Shown: piece by piece, positions 45,209-57,077 of the stretch
Numbering within the stretch: position 1 is the stretch's first letter
Layout: the number at the start of each line of letters is the position of its first letter
DNA from: Pistricoccus aurantiacus
GTDB taxonomy: Bacteria; Pseudomonadota; Gammaproteobacteria; Pseudomonadales; Halomonadaceae
Direction: 5' to 3'
Assembly: GCF_007954585.1 (NCBI RefSeq)
Contig: NZ_CP042382.1
Coordinates: 1,798,001-1,862,000, forward strand
DNA length: 64,000 bases
Notes under the pieces: model-generated
What the model saw: only the letters and a program-made list of their open reading frames with translations
What the model was told of the DNA's origin: nothing
The model's database searches: none
Translations under genes and position numbers: made by a program

Positions 45209-45445
45209 GGCAACCAGAAGGCGTTACAGCAGGTTGTTCGCATCGCTTTCGACCCGAGCGGCGAACCTGGTCATCGTCAGATTGAAAACGGTCACGGCCG
45301 CCAGGAATACCGTGAGTATCGTGACCTCGCCGCCAGCGAGGTTCCCGAACTCCCGGACTGGCCCGGCCTGAAAACGATGGGTATGGCCTTGCGTTACCGT
45401 CGTAACCAGGCGGGTCAGGAAGCGCTGCAATACCGCTACTCTGAA
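45209..45445 (+). pseudogene. ISAs1-type transposase, 3' part
   Basis: This resumes the interrupted transposase in frame: GNQKALQQVV, then an ENGHGRQEYREYRDL segment, then DWPGLKTMGMALRYRRN. It ends abruptly near QYRY, where the catalytic end and the right terminus of the element are missing. The element had therefore already lost its end or lost it later. Confidence 0.8.
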
Positions 45446-45571
45446 GTACAGGTTCATTCGCCGCATCATTTGCGATGGTCTTAATTACGGTGGATCGATT
45501 AGTATCGGCGCAAGGGTACAGGTCGCCATGTTGGTCGCCAGGGGTTGGACTTCATCGGTAAGCGTCCGCTT

Positions 45572-46402
45572 TTAACGACGCCTTTCCTCAAGAACTTCCT
45601 GTTCCCGCAAGAACTCGATCACTAGATTGAGATAACCCTCCCAATCCGGCGGACAATCGTTATGCTCGCAGTCCCAGGCCAGGAATTCGGCATCGGCCGT
45701 CTCCGCCAATCGCCGGCCATGCCGGAACGGAATCATCCGGTCCTGCCGACCGTGTGCCAGCAACACCGGCCCCTCATAGACTCGCAGCGCCGTTTCGTTG
45801 TCGAAGTGATCGCGCACCAGCCATCCCGGCACCGCGTAGGAACGTGCCATGGCCGGCACACTGATGAACGTGGATTGGAGCACGATCGCAGCCAGTTGAC
45901 GACGATGCGACAATGCCGCGATCGCTCCGCCGCCTAACGACCGCCCCATGCCGACAATGCGCCCAGCACTCACATCCGAGCGCGCCGCCAACCAGTCATA
46001 GGCGTCGATAAATACCGCCGTCAAATTCGCCTGCGTGGGCGTCCCGGTGGACCGCCCGTAACCGGGATACTCAACCAGCAGCACATGCAATCCGGCTTCG
46101 CGCAACGAACCGAACTGCTCAGCCAGCTCGTCAATGAACTCGCCATTGCCATGAGCAAAGATAATCGCCGGCGCGGCGCCTGTTTCCGGCGGCGGTGTCG
46201 CGGGCAGCAGCCAAGCCTCCGCACGCACGTCAACCACATCGAACCAGACCGTCTCGGAACCACTTGGCGGCTCGGGCCTACCAGTCGGATACATACCAGT
46301 GCCGGGAAACAGCATTGCCCGCTGCTGGGAATAAAGCAGCGCCAGCCACGCCCCATACGCAAGCAGCGCGATCGCGAGTATCCACACTAGCATCCGAATC
46401 AA
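45572..46402 (-). CDS. Alpha/beta hydrolase, BEM46/ABHD13-like
   Basis: A 276-residue protein with an N-terminal membrane anchor (about 4-25), then the alpha/beta fold. The oxyanion loop AHGNGE, the nucleophile in GRSLGGG, an Asp in HGRQDRMIPF and a His in CEHNDCP give a full Ser-Asp-His triad. Such proteins are membrane-attached esterases of unknown substrate. It appears complete. Confidence 0.85.
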   Translation of the reverse strand: MIRMLVWILAIALLAYGAWLALLYSQQRAMLFPGTGMYPTGRPEPPSGSETVWFDVVDVRAEAWLLPATPPPETGAAPAIIFAHGNGEFIDELAEQFGSLREAGLHVLLVEYPGYGRSTGTPTQANLTAVFIDAYDWLAARSDVSAGRIVGMGRSLGGGAIAALSHRRQLAAIVLQSTFISVPAMARSYAVPGWLVRDHFDNETALRVYEGPVLLAHGRQDRMIPFRHGRRLAETADAEFLAWDCEHNDCPPDWEGYLNLVIEFLREQEVLEERRR

Positions 46403-46554
46403 ATCAACTCCTCGTCCAAGTGTCAGGATCCATTAGATGTAAGGCCCCGGATGATCGATTAGAGGTATTTCGTATCCGAGGCTGCCCGGCGCCTGATACA
46501 GGAAGCAGGCGTAGAGGAACGGCAGCGGCACCGATAGCGCCAATACTTAAACAC

Positions 46555-46588
46555 AAAAAAAACCAGGACCCGCCTAAGCGAGTCCTGG
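46555..46588 (-). terminator. Terminator after cspA
   Basis: On the minus strand CCAGGAC pairs with GTCCTGG around a short loop and is followed by eight T residues. It lies 29 bases after the cspA stop. Confidence 0.9.
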
Positions 46589-46616
46589 TGTGCGAAACCT
46601 TTCTAATCTAGAGCGA

Positions 46617-46820
46617 TCAGAGCGGCTTGATGTTCGCGGCTTGGAGGCCTTTCTTGCCCTGGGTGACGTCAAAGGAAACTTCTTGACCGTCTTGCAGGGA
46701 CTTGAAACCCTCTGCCTGAATTTCGGAGAAGTGGGCGAACAGATCATCACCGCCGTCGGCGGGAGAAATGAAGCCAAAACCTTTGGTGTCGTTGAACCAC
46801 TTGACTGTGCCAGTTGCCAT
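46617..46820 (-). CDS. cspA: Cold-shock protein, CspA family
   Basis: A 67-residue OB-fold RNA chaperone. The RNP1 motif KGFGFI and the RNP2 motif DLFAHF are both intact. It binds single-stranded RNA and keeps messages unfolded at low temperature or in stationary phase. A non-coding leader of up to about 200 bases lies upstream (to 47019), as is usual for cold-shock genes. It ends at a strong terminator. Confidence 0.95.
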   Translation of the reverse strand: MATGTVKWFNDTKGFGFISPADGGDDLFAHFSEIQAEGFKSLQDGQEVSFDVTQGKKGLQAANIKPL

Positions 46821-47020
46821 TTTCGAGATCCTTACGCATTGAGCGCTTATTTACGATTGCCGGGCGTTACCCGAGATGCAGTGAGTAAAACAAGGGAGAT
46901 ATTCACCAGGCTACCGAATGATTCGATTACAACTGACGATATGCTACTTCTTGCTAACTAACTGTGCGCACCTTGCCATGTTGATGAGGTAGGGTCAACG
47001 CCTTTGTGAGAAAGAACCAG

Positions 47021-47050
47021 AAAAATCCGCCCCGACGTGGCGGAGCGGAT
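47021..47050 (-). terminator. Terminator after the GlsB-like gene
   Basis: On the minus strand ATCCGC pairs with GCGGAT (longer with one mismatch) and is followed by TTTTT. It lies 29 bases after the stop. Confidence 0.85.
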
Positions 47051-47078
47051 GAGAGGAGCAAAAAAGCCGAAGTCGCGC

Positions 47079-47327
47079 TCAGCGCTTGATCATGCGGTAG
47101 ATCACTAGCAGCACGATGGCGCCCAGCACCGCGATCACGAAACTGCCGAAGTTGAAACCGGTGACTTCGCCGAAGCCCAGCGCGGTGCCGATCCAGCCGC
47201 CGACGAAGGCGCCGACGATACCGATGATGATGGTGACGATAAAGCCGCCCGGGTCTTTGCCGGGCATGATGAGTTTGGCGATGATGCCGGCGATCAGGCC
47301 GAATACTATCCAGGCGAGAATTCCCAT
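47079..47327 (-). CDS. GlsB/YeaQ/YmgE-family membrane protein
   Basis: An 82-residue protein with three hydrophobic segments and the repeated Gly pattern of the transglycosylase-associated/GlsB family (GLIAGIIAKLIMPGKDPGG; GIVGAFVGGWIG). These small inner-membrane proteins are induced by envelope or stationary-phase stress. Their exact function is unknown. Confidence 0.9.
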   Translation of the reverse strand: MGILAWIVFGLIAGIIAKLIMPGKDPGGFIVTIIIGIVGAFVGGWIGTALGFGEVTGFNFGSFVIAVLGAIVLLVIYRMIKR

Positions 47328-47475
47328 GGTGTCTCCTTACGGTTGGGTTGCGTGACTCAGCATGGCTCGATTGAGTTCGTTTTCGCAAGTATCCAGAGGA
47401 TGGCGAATATTTCCGCACCGGCCACCGAACCGTTACACTGATGGAATAACCCTTGAGTACGCCGGGACGCCGACG

Positions 47476-47967
47476 ATGCATTGCCCCTTTTGCGGTACTT
47501 ACGAAACCAAGGTAACGGATTCGCGCCTGGTGGCGGACGGTGATCAGGTACGTCGCCGCCGCCAGTGCCTGTCCTGCGGCGAGCGCTTCACGACTTACGA
47601 GACCGCGGAGCTGATCATGCCGCGGGTCATCAAGGGCGATGGTTCTCGAGAGCCCTTCGACGAGGCCAAGCTGCGCGCCGGCATGCTGCGCGCCTTGGAA
47701 AAGCGTCCAGTCAGCGTCGAATCCATCGAGGCGGCGGTGGAGCGCATCCGTCAGCGGCTGCGGGCGCGAGGGGAGCGGGAGGTCGAGGCGATTGCCATCG
47801 GTGAGGAGGTCATGCAGGCGCTCAAGCGTCTGGATCAGGTGGCTTATATCCGTTTCGCCTCCGTGTATCGGCGTTTTCAGGATCTCGACGAGTTTCGTGC
47901 GGAGATCGATCGGCTTGCCCAGGAACCCAGTTTTGCGCCTGGCGACGACCATGAGAACGATCCATGA
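47476..47967 (+). CDS. nrdR: Transcriptional repressor NrdR
   Basis: A 163-residue repressor of ribonucleotide reductase genes. A zinc ribbon (CPFC ... [12 protein letters not shown]) is followed by an ATP-cone domain ([18 protein letters not shown]). NrdR senses ATP/dATP and represses nrd genes. The ATG at 47476 begins directly at the zinc ribbon (MHCPFC), so the longer frame is not used. The stop overlaps the ribD start. Heads the nrdR-ribD-ribBX-ribH-nusB-thiL-pgpA cluster. Confidence 0.96.
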   Translation: MHCPFCGTYETKVTDSRLVADGDQVRRRRQCLSCGERFTTYETAELIMPRVIKGDGSREPFDEAKLRAGMLRALEKRPVSVESIEAAVERIRQRLRARGEREVEAIAIGEEVMQALKRLDQVAYIRFASVYRRFQDLDEFRAEIDRLAQEPSFAPGDDHENDP

Positions 47968-49103
47968 ATTCTCCTGCTATGTGGATGGCCCGCGCCCTGC
48001 GTCTGGCCTACCGAGGCCTCTACACCACCGATCCCAATCCCCGGGTGGGCTGTGTTCTTGTCAAGCAGGACCGGCTCGTGGGAGAGGGCTATCACAAGCG
48101 TGCCGGCGAGCCTCATGCGGAGATCAACGCGCTGCGTCAGGCGGGCGATAACGCCCGGGGCGCTACCGCCTACGTCACCCTTGAACCCTGCGCGCATCAC
48201 GGTCGTACCGGGCCTTGTGCCCAGGCGTTGATCGATGCGGGTGTCACGGAAGTCGTTGCCGCCATGCAGGATCCCAACTCGCAGGTGGCGGGCAAGGGGT
48301 TCGCCCAGCTTGAGACAGCTGGAATCATGGTAGGTTGGGGGTTGCTGGAAGAAGAAGCTCGAGCGCTCAATCCGGGCTTCATTTCCCGTATGAGTCGGGG
48401 GCGGCCCTACGTTCGCCTGAAGATGGCCATGAGTCTGGATGGCCGTACCGCCATGAGTTCCGGAGAATCCCAGTGGATCACCGGTCCGGCGGCGCGTACC
48501 CAGGTGCAGCGACTGCGAGCGCGCTCCAGCGCGGTGGTCAGCGGTATCGATTCGATCATCTTCGACGATTCCCGATTGACGGTGCGGGCAGAGCAGCTGC
48601 AGCTCAACGACGCGGAATCCATCGCATCCCGTCAGCCGCTGCGGGTGATACTCGACTCTCACTTGCGTATGCCCCTGGCCGCTGCCTGCCTGCGAGAGCC
48701 GGGACGTACCTTGGTGATGACCTGTCAGCAAGATGATGATCGTCGCCAGTCCTTGATCGAAGCCGGTGCCGACGTCGTTGTGCTGCCCGCTGGTAAAGAT
48801 GGCCGTGTCGGCTTGGTCGCTCTGATGGAATACCTGGCCAGCGAGGAGCAGATCAACGAGGTGCTGCTGGAAACCGGCGCGACCCTGGCCGGGGCGATGC
48901 TGGATGAGGAGTTGGTGGATGAGATGCAGCTGTTTCTGGCGCCGACGTTATTGGGTGGTGAGGCCCGACCGCTATTCGCTCTGCCGGGGCTGGAAACCAT
49001 GGCCCAGAGGCGCGGGCTGGAGATCATCGATATTCGCGCGGTGGGGAATGACTGGCGAATCACTGCGCGACCGAAGCCCGCTGGCGCTTCCCGCCGCGCC
49101 TAG
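47964..49103 (+). CDS. ribD: Bifunctional riboflavin deaminase/reductase RibD
   Basis: A 379-residue enzyme for the second and third steps of riboflavin synthesis. The N-terminal deaminase has the zinc site HAE and [11 protein letters not shown]. The C-terminal reductase starts near [18 protein letters not shown] and binds NADPH. The start ATG overlaps the nrdR stop (ATGA). The product feeds RibH and riboflavin synthase. Confidence 0.96.
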   Translation: MNSPAMWMARALRLAYRGLYTTDPNPRVGCVLVKQDRLVGEGYHKRAGEPHAEINALRQAGDNARGATAYVTLEPCAHHGRTGPCAQALIDAGVTEVVAAMQDPNSQVAGKGFAQLETAGIMVGWGLLEEEARALNPGFISRMSRGRPYVRLKMAMSLDGRTAMSSGESQWITGPAARTQVQRLRARSSAVVSGIDSIIFDDSRLTVRAEQLQLNDAESIASRQPLRVILDSHLRMPLAAACLREPGRTLVMTCQQDDDRRQSLIEAGADVVVLPAGKDGRVGLVALMEYLASEEQINEVLLETGATLAGAMLDEELVDEMQLFLAPTLLGGEARPLFALPGLETMAQRRGLEIIDIRAVGNDWRITARPKPAGASRRA

Positions 49104-49184
49104 GCTATCTATGGCGCCCGACGCCGCGCCTAGGTAAGCTAAGCGCCACTTATGGCTATACCTATTCAGTTATTCGGAGAACCC

Positions 49185-50363
49185 ATGGCGCTTTCTTCCA
49201 ATGATTCCGCGAGCCGGGAGCCGACGTCCGGAGAAGAGTCGCCTTCATCCGGTCAACTGGCGCGCATCGAGGCGCTGGTAGAGGACATTCGCCAAGGCAA
49301 GATGGTGATCCTGATGGATGACGAGGATCGCGAGAACGAAGGCGATATCATCATGGCCGCGGAAAAGGTCGAGGCCGCGCATATCAATTTCATGGCTCGC
49401 CATGCTCGTGGGCTAATCTGTCTGCCGATGACCCGGGAACGCTGCGAGCGGCTGCGGCTGCCCCTGATGGTGCGGGATAACGGCTCCGGTTTTGGTACCA
49501 AGTTCACCCTGTCCATCGAGGCGGCGGAAGGCGTCACCACGGGGATTTCCGCCGCGGATCGCGCCCGTACCGTGCGGGCTGCGGTAGCTCGGGGCGCCAA
49601 GCCGGAAGACATCGTTCAGCCCGGGCATATCTTCCCCTTGATGGCGGAGCCCGGCGGCGTGTTGCGCCGGGCCGGGCACACCGAGGCCGCCTGCGATCTG
49701 GCGGCCATGGCCGGTCTCGATCCCAGCGGCGTGATCTGTGAGATCATGAACGAGGACGGCAGCATGGCACGCCGTCCGGAATTGGAACGCTTCGCCGCGG
49801 AGCACGGTCTGAAGATGGGCACCATCGCCGATCTGATCCATTACCGCATCCACAATGAACAAACCGTTACTCTTCTGGAAGAGATTCCGGTTACCACTGC
49901 TCAGGGCGAACTGACACTGAACGTGTTCCGCGACAGCATCCAAGGCATGCACCATCTGGCGTTGGTCAAGGGCGAACCGAGTCCGGACGTTGTAACCACG
50001 GTGCGGGTGCATCTGGTGGATACCCTGCGCGATGTTCTGGGATTGGTAAAAGAAGGTGGGCAGAGCTGGCGCGCTCAGGAGGCATTGGCGGAGATAGCCA
50101 AGGTGGAGTGTGGCGTATTCGTGCTGCTTGATGCAGCGCAGCCGGCGCAAGATCTGAAAGATCAACTGGAACTGTTTCTCGAGCGTAAGCGCGCGCCGCG
50201 CTCCAGCGCCTCGGATGGTGCCGGCAACTATCTGACCATTGGTACCGGTTCGCAGATACTGCGACAGCTTGGCGTTGGAAAAATGCGCCTTTTGAGCTCG
50301 CCCTGGAAGTTCTCGGCCCTATCCGGTTTCGATCTGGAAGTGGTGGAACAGCTAGCCCCTTGA
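49185..50363 (+). CDS. ribBA: DHBP synthase fused to a degenerate GTP cyclohydrolase II domain (RibBX)
   Basis: A 392-residue protein. Residues about 20-225 are DHBP synthase (RibB), with the acidic loop [10 protein letters not shown] and the conserved catalytic THRAGHTEA-like segment [10 protein letters not shown]. This makes the four-carbon unit for RibH. The last 170 residues are RibA-shaped, but the zinc cysteines and the HS-E-C motif are replaced ([15 protein letters not shown]), so this part is probably inactive, as in RibBX proteins. A separate ribA should exist elsewhere. The ATG at 49185 has CGGAG upstream. Confidence 0.92.
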   Translation: MALSSNDSASREPTSGEESPSSGQLARIEALVEDIRQGKMVILMDDEDRENEGDIIMAAEKVEAAHINFMARHARGLICLPMTRERCERLRLPLMVRDNGSGFGTKFTLSIEAAEGVTTGISAADRARTVRAAVARGAKPEDIVQPGHIFPLMAEPGGVLRRAGHTEAACDLAAMAGLDPSGVICEIMNEDGSMARRPELERFAAEHGLKMGTIADLIHYRIHNEQTVTLLEEIPVTTAQGELTLNVFRDSIQGMHHLALVKGEPSPDVVTTVRVHLVDTLRDVLGLVKEGGQSWRAQEALAEIAKVECGVFVLLDAAQPAQDLKDQLELFLERKRAPRSSASDGAGNYLTIGTGSQILRQLGVGKMRLLSSPWKFSALSGFDLEVVEQLAP

Positions 50364-50444
50364 GAGAATTACACGATTTTAATAAGTCATACGACTCGTT
50401 TGTTAAGCTTTGCGAGTCGTTACGAATCAGCAGGATAGTAGAAC

Positions 50445-50963
50445 ATGCAACCGATTTCCCAGCTCGAAGGCAGTTTCGTCGATGTGGACGGCCACTACGT
50501 CATCGTGGTCGCCCGCTTCAATCATCATGTGGTGGATAGCCTGGTAGAAGGTGCTGTGGATAGCCTGGTGCGCCACGGCGTGGATGCGGCGAACATCGAT
50601 ATCGTTCACGTACCCGGCGCTTGGGAGCTGCCGCTGGCGGTCAAGCGTGCCTTGAAGGTAGTCCGGCCGGACGCGGTGATCGCCCTGGGGGCAGTGATTC
50701 GTGGCGGAACGCCGCATTTCGAATACGTTGCCGGCGGCTGTAACGCGGCCTTGGGCAATCTCCAACTGGAGTTCGATACGCCCATCGCCAACGGCGTACT
50801 GACGGTCAACTCTATTGAGCAGGCTATCGAACGTGCCGGCACCAAGGCCGGCAACAAAGGAACGGATGCGGCCATGGCCGCCATGGAAATGGTCTCGTTG
50901 TTGAAAGGCTTCGAGGAAAAAGAACCGCGCGACCAGGCGAATCAGAGCGAGCGTGGGGCATGA
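50445..50963 (+). CDS. ribH: 6,7-dimethyl-8-ribityllumazine synthase RibH
   Basis: A 172-residue enzyme joining the RibD product and the RibB product to lumazine. The fold motifs [27 protein letters not shown] and [14 protein letters not shown] are all present. Members form 60- or 10-subunit shells. The stop overlaps the start of nusB by 4 bases. The gap of 81 bases from ribBX holds no visible terminator. Confidence 0.96.
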   Translation: MQPISQLEGSFVDVDGHYVIVVARFNHHVVDSLVEGAVDSLVRHGVDAANIDIVHVPGAWELPLAVKRALKVVRPDAVIALGAVIRGGTPHFEYVAGGCNAALGNLQLEFDTPIANGVLTVNSIEQAIERAGTKAGNKGTDAAMAAMEMVSLLKGFEEKEPRDQANQSERGA

Positions 50964-51481
50964 GCCGGGATCAAGAACCCGTCTCGGCGAAGCCACGGCG
51001 CAAGCCCTCGCGGAATCAGCTGGCTCGTCACGCGGCTCGGGAGCTGGCGGTGCAGGCGCTTTATCAATGGCAGATGACCGGCAAGTCCGCCAGCGCCATC
51101 GAGGCGGAGTTTCGTACCCAGGTAGCGGACGAGGATCTCGAGGATCACGAGAACTGGCGCAAGGTCATGGAGATCGCCGATATGGCGCTATTTCACGCCT
51201 TGCTGAACGGTGTAGTCAGGGAGCGCGAAGCGCTGGATGGCGCCATCGCGCCGCTGCTCGATCGGCGTCTCGTTGATCTGGACCGCATCGAGCTGGCCAT
51301 TCTGCGCCTGGGCGCCTTCGAACTCATGAAAAGCCTCGAGGTGCCTTATCGCACCGTCATCAACGAAGGCGTCGAGCTTGCCAAATCCTTCGGCGCCACG
51401 GACGGTCACAAGTACGTCAACGGCATTCTCGACAAGCTGGCGCGCCGCCTGCGTTCTACCGAGATCAGCGCGCGCCGCTGA
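50960..51481 (+). CDS. nusB: Transcription antitermination factor NusB
   Basis: A 173-residue all-helical protein. [16 protein letters not shown] at the front, then [14 protein letters not shown] and [20 protein letters not shown] are the standard NusB blocks. With NusE it binds boxA RNA in rRNA operons. Its place after ribH is usual in gammaproteobacteria. Confidence 0.95.
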   Translation: MSRDQEPVSAKPRRKPSRNQLARHAARELAVQALYQWQMTGKSASAIEAEFRTQVADEDLEDHENWRKVMEIADMALFHALLNGVVREREALDGAIAPLLDRRLVDLDRIELAILRLGAFELMKSLEVPYRTVINEGVELAKSFGATDGHKYVNGILDKLARRLRSTEISARR

Positions 51482-51501
51482 GCGCCGTACTGTCTATTCT
51501 T

Positions 51502-52497
51502 ATGTCCAGTTCCGCTTCCAAAAGGCCCAATCCTCGACGCCCCGGCGAATTCGAGCTGATCGCCCGCCACTTCACTCGCAAGCCCCGCCACCCAGGCGTG
51601 GTGGTGGGTGTAGGAGACGATTGCACGCTGTTGTCCCCCACCCCGGGCTATCAGCTGGCGGTCAGCGTCGATACCTCCGTGGCGGGGGTGCACTTTCCCC
51701 TAGACGCTCCCGCCCAGGCCATCGGCCATCGGGTGCTGGCGGTCAGCTTGAGCGATCTGGCCGCGGTGGGCGCCCGGCCTCGCTGGTGTCTGATGTCCCT
51801 GACCCTGAGCGATGCGAACGACGACTGGCTTGCCGCCTTCGCTAGAGGATTCGACGCGCTTTGCCGGCGAAGCCAGGTGGATCTGGTAGGCGGCGATGTC
51901 ACCAAGGGCCAGCTTGCGGTCGGGGTGACCGTGCATGGAGAAGTGCCTCCCGGCGAAGCGCTGTTGCGCAGCGGCGCCCGGGCCGGCGACGCGCTGTTCG
52001 TCACCGGCTGCCTGGGCGGCGGTCAGGGCGGGCTCAAGGCCTGGCAGGCCGGAGAGCGGGACCTTGCGCACCCCTTGCTGGCGGCCTATCTGCTTCCGGA
52101 ACCCAGGCTTGCCGCAGGGCAGGCGCTGCGCGGCCTGGCCAGCGCCGCCATCGATATCTCCGATGGGCTGCTCGCGGATCTGGGGCATATCTGCCATGCC
52201 TCGCAACTCGGCGCGGAGCTGGATGAAGCCGCGCTGCCGCTGTGCGAGGGGCTGGTGGAATGCCTAGGCGAAAAGGACGCCATGAGAGCGGCGTTGACCG
52301 GTGGCGATGAGTACGAACTGCTGGTCAGCCTGCCCAAAGCTGCCCAAAAGGAAGCACGGGAGCGCTTATCCGTGCTGGGCCTGTCGCTGACTCATATCGG
52401 CGTTTTGTCGTCCCGGCCCGGGATACGCGGCGTCAGCGCTTCCCATGCGCCGGGCTGGCAGCATTTCGGCACGGATCAGTCCGGGGAGGCTTCATGA
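51502..52497 (+). CDS. thiL: Thiamine-monophosphate kinase ThiL
   Basis: A 331-residue kinase that makes thiamine diphosphate, the active cofactor. It has VGVGDDCTLLSPTPGYQLAVSVDT at the front, with GxGDD for ATP and Mg, and DISDGLLADLGHI in the middle. The PurM/ThiL fold is complete. It overlaps the pgpA start by 4 bases. Confidence 0.95.
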   Translation: MSSSASKRPNPRRPGEFELIARHFTRKPRHPGVVVGVGDDCTLLSPTPGYQLAVSVDTSVAGVHFPLDAPAQAIGHRVLAVSLSDLAAVGARPRWCLMSLTLSDANDDWLAAFARGFDALCRRSQVDLVGGDVTKGQLAVGVTVHGEVPPGEALLRSGARAGDALFVTGCLGGGQGGLKAWQAGERDLAHPLLAAYLLPEPRLAAGQALRGLASAAIDISDGLLADLGHICHASQLGAELDEAALPLCEGLVECLGEKDAMRAALTGGDEYELLVSLPKAAQKEARERLSVLGLSLTHIGVLSSRPGIRGVSASHAPGWQHFGTDQSGEAS

Positions 52498-52967
52498 ATC
52501 GCGCGCCTCCCACGACCTGGCGTCGGCCGACTCACTTCCTGGCCTTTGGCCTGGGCAGCGGTGCGGCACCCTGGGCGCCGGGTACCTTCGGCACCCTGGC
52601 GGCGATTCCCTTCTACTGGCTGATGACCGATCTGCCTCTGGGCTGGTATCTGGGTATCGTGGTGCTGGCATTTTTCCTGGGTGTCTGGCTGTGCGAGCGC
52701 ACCTCCCAGGATCTGGGTGTCCACGATCATTCCGGCATCGTCTGGGATGAGTTTGTCGGCTACTGGATCACCATGGCTGCGGTACCGTTTTCCTGGCCGG
52801 CAGCGCTCTGGGGGTTCGTGATATTTCGTATCTTCGATGTCTTCAAACCCTGGCCGGTACGCTGGGCGGATCGGCGCGTGACCGGTGGATTCGGCATCAT
52901 GATCGATGATGTGCTCGCGGGCATCTATGCCTGGAGCACGATTCACCTGTGGCTCTGGCTGCATTGA
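52494..52967 (+). CDS. pgpA: Phosphatidylglycerophosphatase A
   Basis: A 157-residue inner-membrane enzyme that dephosphorylates PG-phosphate to phosphatidylglycerol. The PgpA blocks FGLGSGAAPWAPGTFGTLAA near the start, then HDHSGIVWDEFVGYW, then FRIFDVFKPWPVRWAD, are all present. Coupled to thiL by overlap, the usual arrangement. Confidence 0.95.
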   Translation: MNRAPPTTWRRPTHFLAFGLGSGAAPWAPGTFGTLAAIPFYWLMTDLPLGWYLGIVVLAFFLGVWLCERTSQDLGVHDHSGIVWDEFVGYWITMAAVPFSWPAALWGFVIFRIFDVFKPWPVRWADRRVTGGFGIMIDDVLAGIYAWSTIHLWLWLH

Positions 52968-53033
52968 TATACGTCCATACGAAAAAAACGACATCGTCAT
53001 GGTCAATACGACGATGAAAATAAAGGAGACGAC

Positions 53034-54332
53034 ATGGGCAAGAAAGGTTGGATCTTGGGGGCGGTAATTCTAGTGGGAGGCAGTTATCTGGTTGGGCAGG
53101 CGGTGTCGAGCCATATATTCGAACGAGAATTCGATCAGGCGATCGACAGCTTGAATACCCGCAGCGATCTGCGTATCGAGCGCCGGGATGTCGAGCCCGG
53201 CTGGTTTTCCTCCAGTGGAATGCTGCGAATCACGCCCCTTGCACGGAACGACTGGCGTGCCACTTTTCCCTATCGCGCCAACCATAGCGTATTTTTCACC
53301 TCGATCGAGGGCGAGTTCGAGCTGGATTTCAAAGAGCCCCAGGATCAAGAGGAGGGCGGCCAGACGATTCGGCTGACGGAACTGCTCGGCGCGGATCCGA
53401 TCGCTTGGCAAGCGGATTATCATACGTTAACCGGGAAAACGAAGGGCAAACTACTGCTCGAAGAATTCTCCAATCAGACCAGCGCGGGCTTTATCGAGGG
53501 CAAGGGCGCGACGATCACCTTGAATGGAAATCAAGACGACATGATGCTGGAGGGCGCCATTGCCCCCTGGAGTTTCAGCGACAAGGCGACGATTCTCGAA
53601 CTGGCGGAAATCACCTTTGCCTCCAATTACCGTCAGGAGAACGAGGGGAAAGAAACGTTCACCCAAGGGCATCTGGCGCTGGAAGGCGCTCAACTGCAGC
53701 AGCCTGGCGGGCCGGAGGTCGAGATCGACGAGCTGCGCTATGAGGGAACCGCCGAGCTTGGCGCCGAGAATCTGGAGCTGTCTTCTCGTCTTTATCTCAG
53801 CGAGATGCGGGTAGACGGTCAGCTCGCGCTCGCGGGAGATATCGATTTCAGTCTGACCCATATCGATGCCGCCGCCTATCGGGACTTCGAATCCGCGTTG
53901 CGTCAGGAACTCGATCTCTATGGTCGCCGTCATTCCCAGGCCTCGACGGATGAAGCCTTTTTGAGTGACCGGGACATGAAGGCGATCCTCGAGCGTCTCG
54001 AGCCTCAACTCCTGGCAATGCTGGCAAACTCGCCGCGCTTGACCCTGGAAAAGCTCAACGTCACCAGTCCGCTGCTGGATATTCGCAGTCAACTGTCCGG
54101 CGAGCTGCGTTTCACGGCGGAAAACAGCCAGGCGCTTTCTCCCGCCGAGCTGCCGTCTCTCGAGGAACTGCGGCGCTGGCAGCGTCATTTGAACGGCCAG
54201 TTCCTGTGGCAAGGCGTCCCCGCACTGATGGCGCTTCAGCTGGGGTTATCCCTGGATAACGAAACGATAGAAATTACCATCGACGATGGCCGCGTCTCCC
54301 TGGACGGTCAACCGCTGCCGCCGCTGCTTTGA
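53034..54332 (+). CDS. YdgA-like DUF945 protein
   Basis: A 432-residue protein with one N-terminal membrane helix (about 5-27) and a long periplasmic beta/alpha region. The segment IERRDVEPGWFSSSGMLRI matches the start of DUF945 proteins such as YdgA, linked in E. coli to motility and cell envelope. The function is unknown. It stands as a single gene between pgpA and lon. Confidence 0.75.
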   Translation: MGKKGWILGAVILVGGSYLVGQAVSSHIFEREFDQAIDSLNTRSDLRIERRDVEPGWFSSSGMLRITPLARNDWRATFPYRANHSVFFTSIEGEFELDFKEPQDQEEGGQTIRLTELLGADPIAWQADYHTLTGKTKGKLLLEEFSNQTSAGFIEGKGATITLNGNQDDMMLEGAIAPWSFSDKATILELAEITFASNYRQENEGKETFTQGHLALEGAQLQQPGGPEVEIDELRYEGTAELGAENLELSSRLYLSEMRVDGQLALAGDIDFSLTHIDAAAYRDFESALRQELDLYGRRHSQASTDEAFLSDRDMKAILERLEPQLLAMLANSPRLTLEKLNVTSPLLDIRSQLSGELRFTAENSQALSPAELPSLEELRRWQRHLNGQFLWQGVPALMALQLGLSLDNETIEITIDDGRVSLDGQPLPPLL

Positions 54333-54374
54333 TATTTCCCTGAGCGAGTGGCGGGTCACCCGTCTCGCCGTTGG

Positions 54375-54402
54375 CTTGAAGTTCGGCTTCCTCGCCCGCA
54401 TT
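54375..54402 (+). promoter_or_regulatory. Heat-shock (sigma-32) promoter-like site before lon
   Basis: CTTGAAG (54375-54381), 13 bases, then CCCGCATT (54395-54402) fits the sigma-32 promoter pattern (CTTGAAA, 13-15 bases, CCCCATnT). It lies 63 bases before the lon start. lon is a heat-shock gene in E. coli, which supports the reading. Confidence 0.55.
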
Positions 54403-54464
54403 CCCTGTTGCAGACGGTCAAAAGGCCTGGATGGTCACAAGGCCCTTAACGAACAGGAAGGAAG

Positions 54465-56918
<2,454 letters not shown>

Positions 56919-57077
56919 CCTCGAGGTGAGAAGTGTCTTGAGCGGTACCATGTCTTGTATGCGGTCTTGCATGCGCTATATGTTTCACATGCATTGGCGC
57001 AGGACATGATGAGGTGGACCCCATCAGCTGGACAGCTTGAAGGTGTTACTAAGCTCTGACCTCTTTGTTTACCCGGC

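Noticed and set aside
49104-49184. FMN riboswitch before ribBX or ribD
   Set aside because: The gap is too short and no RFN-type conserved blocks were seen.
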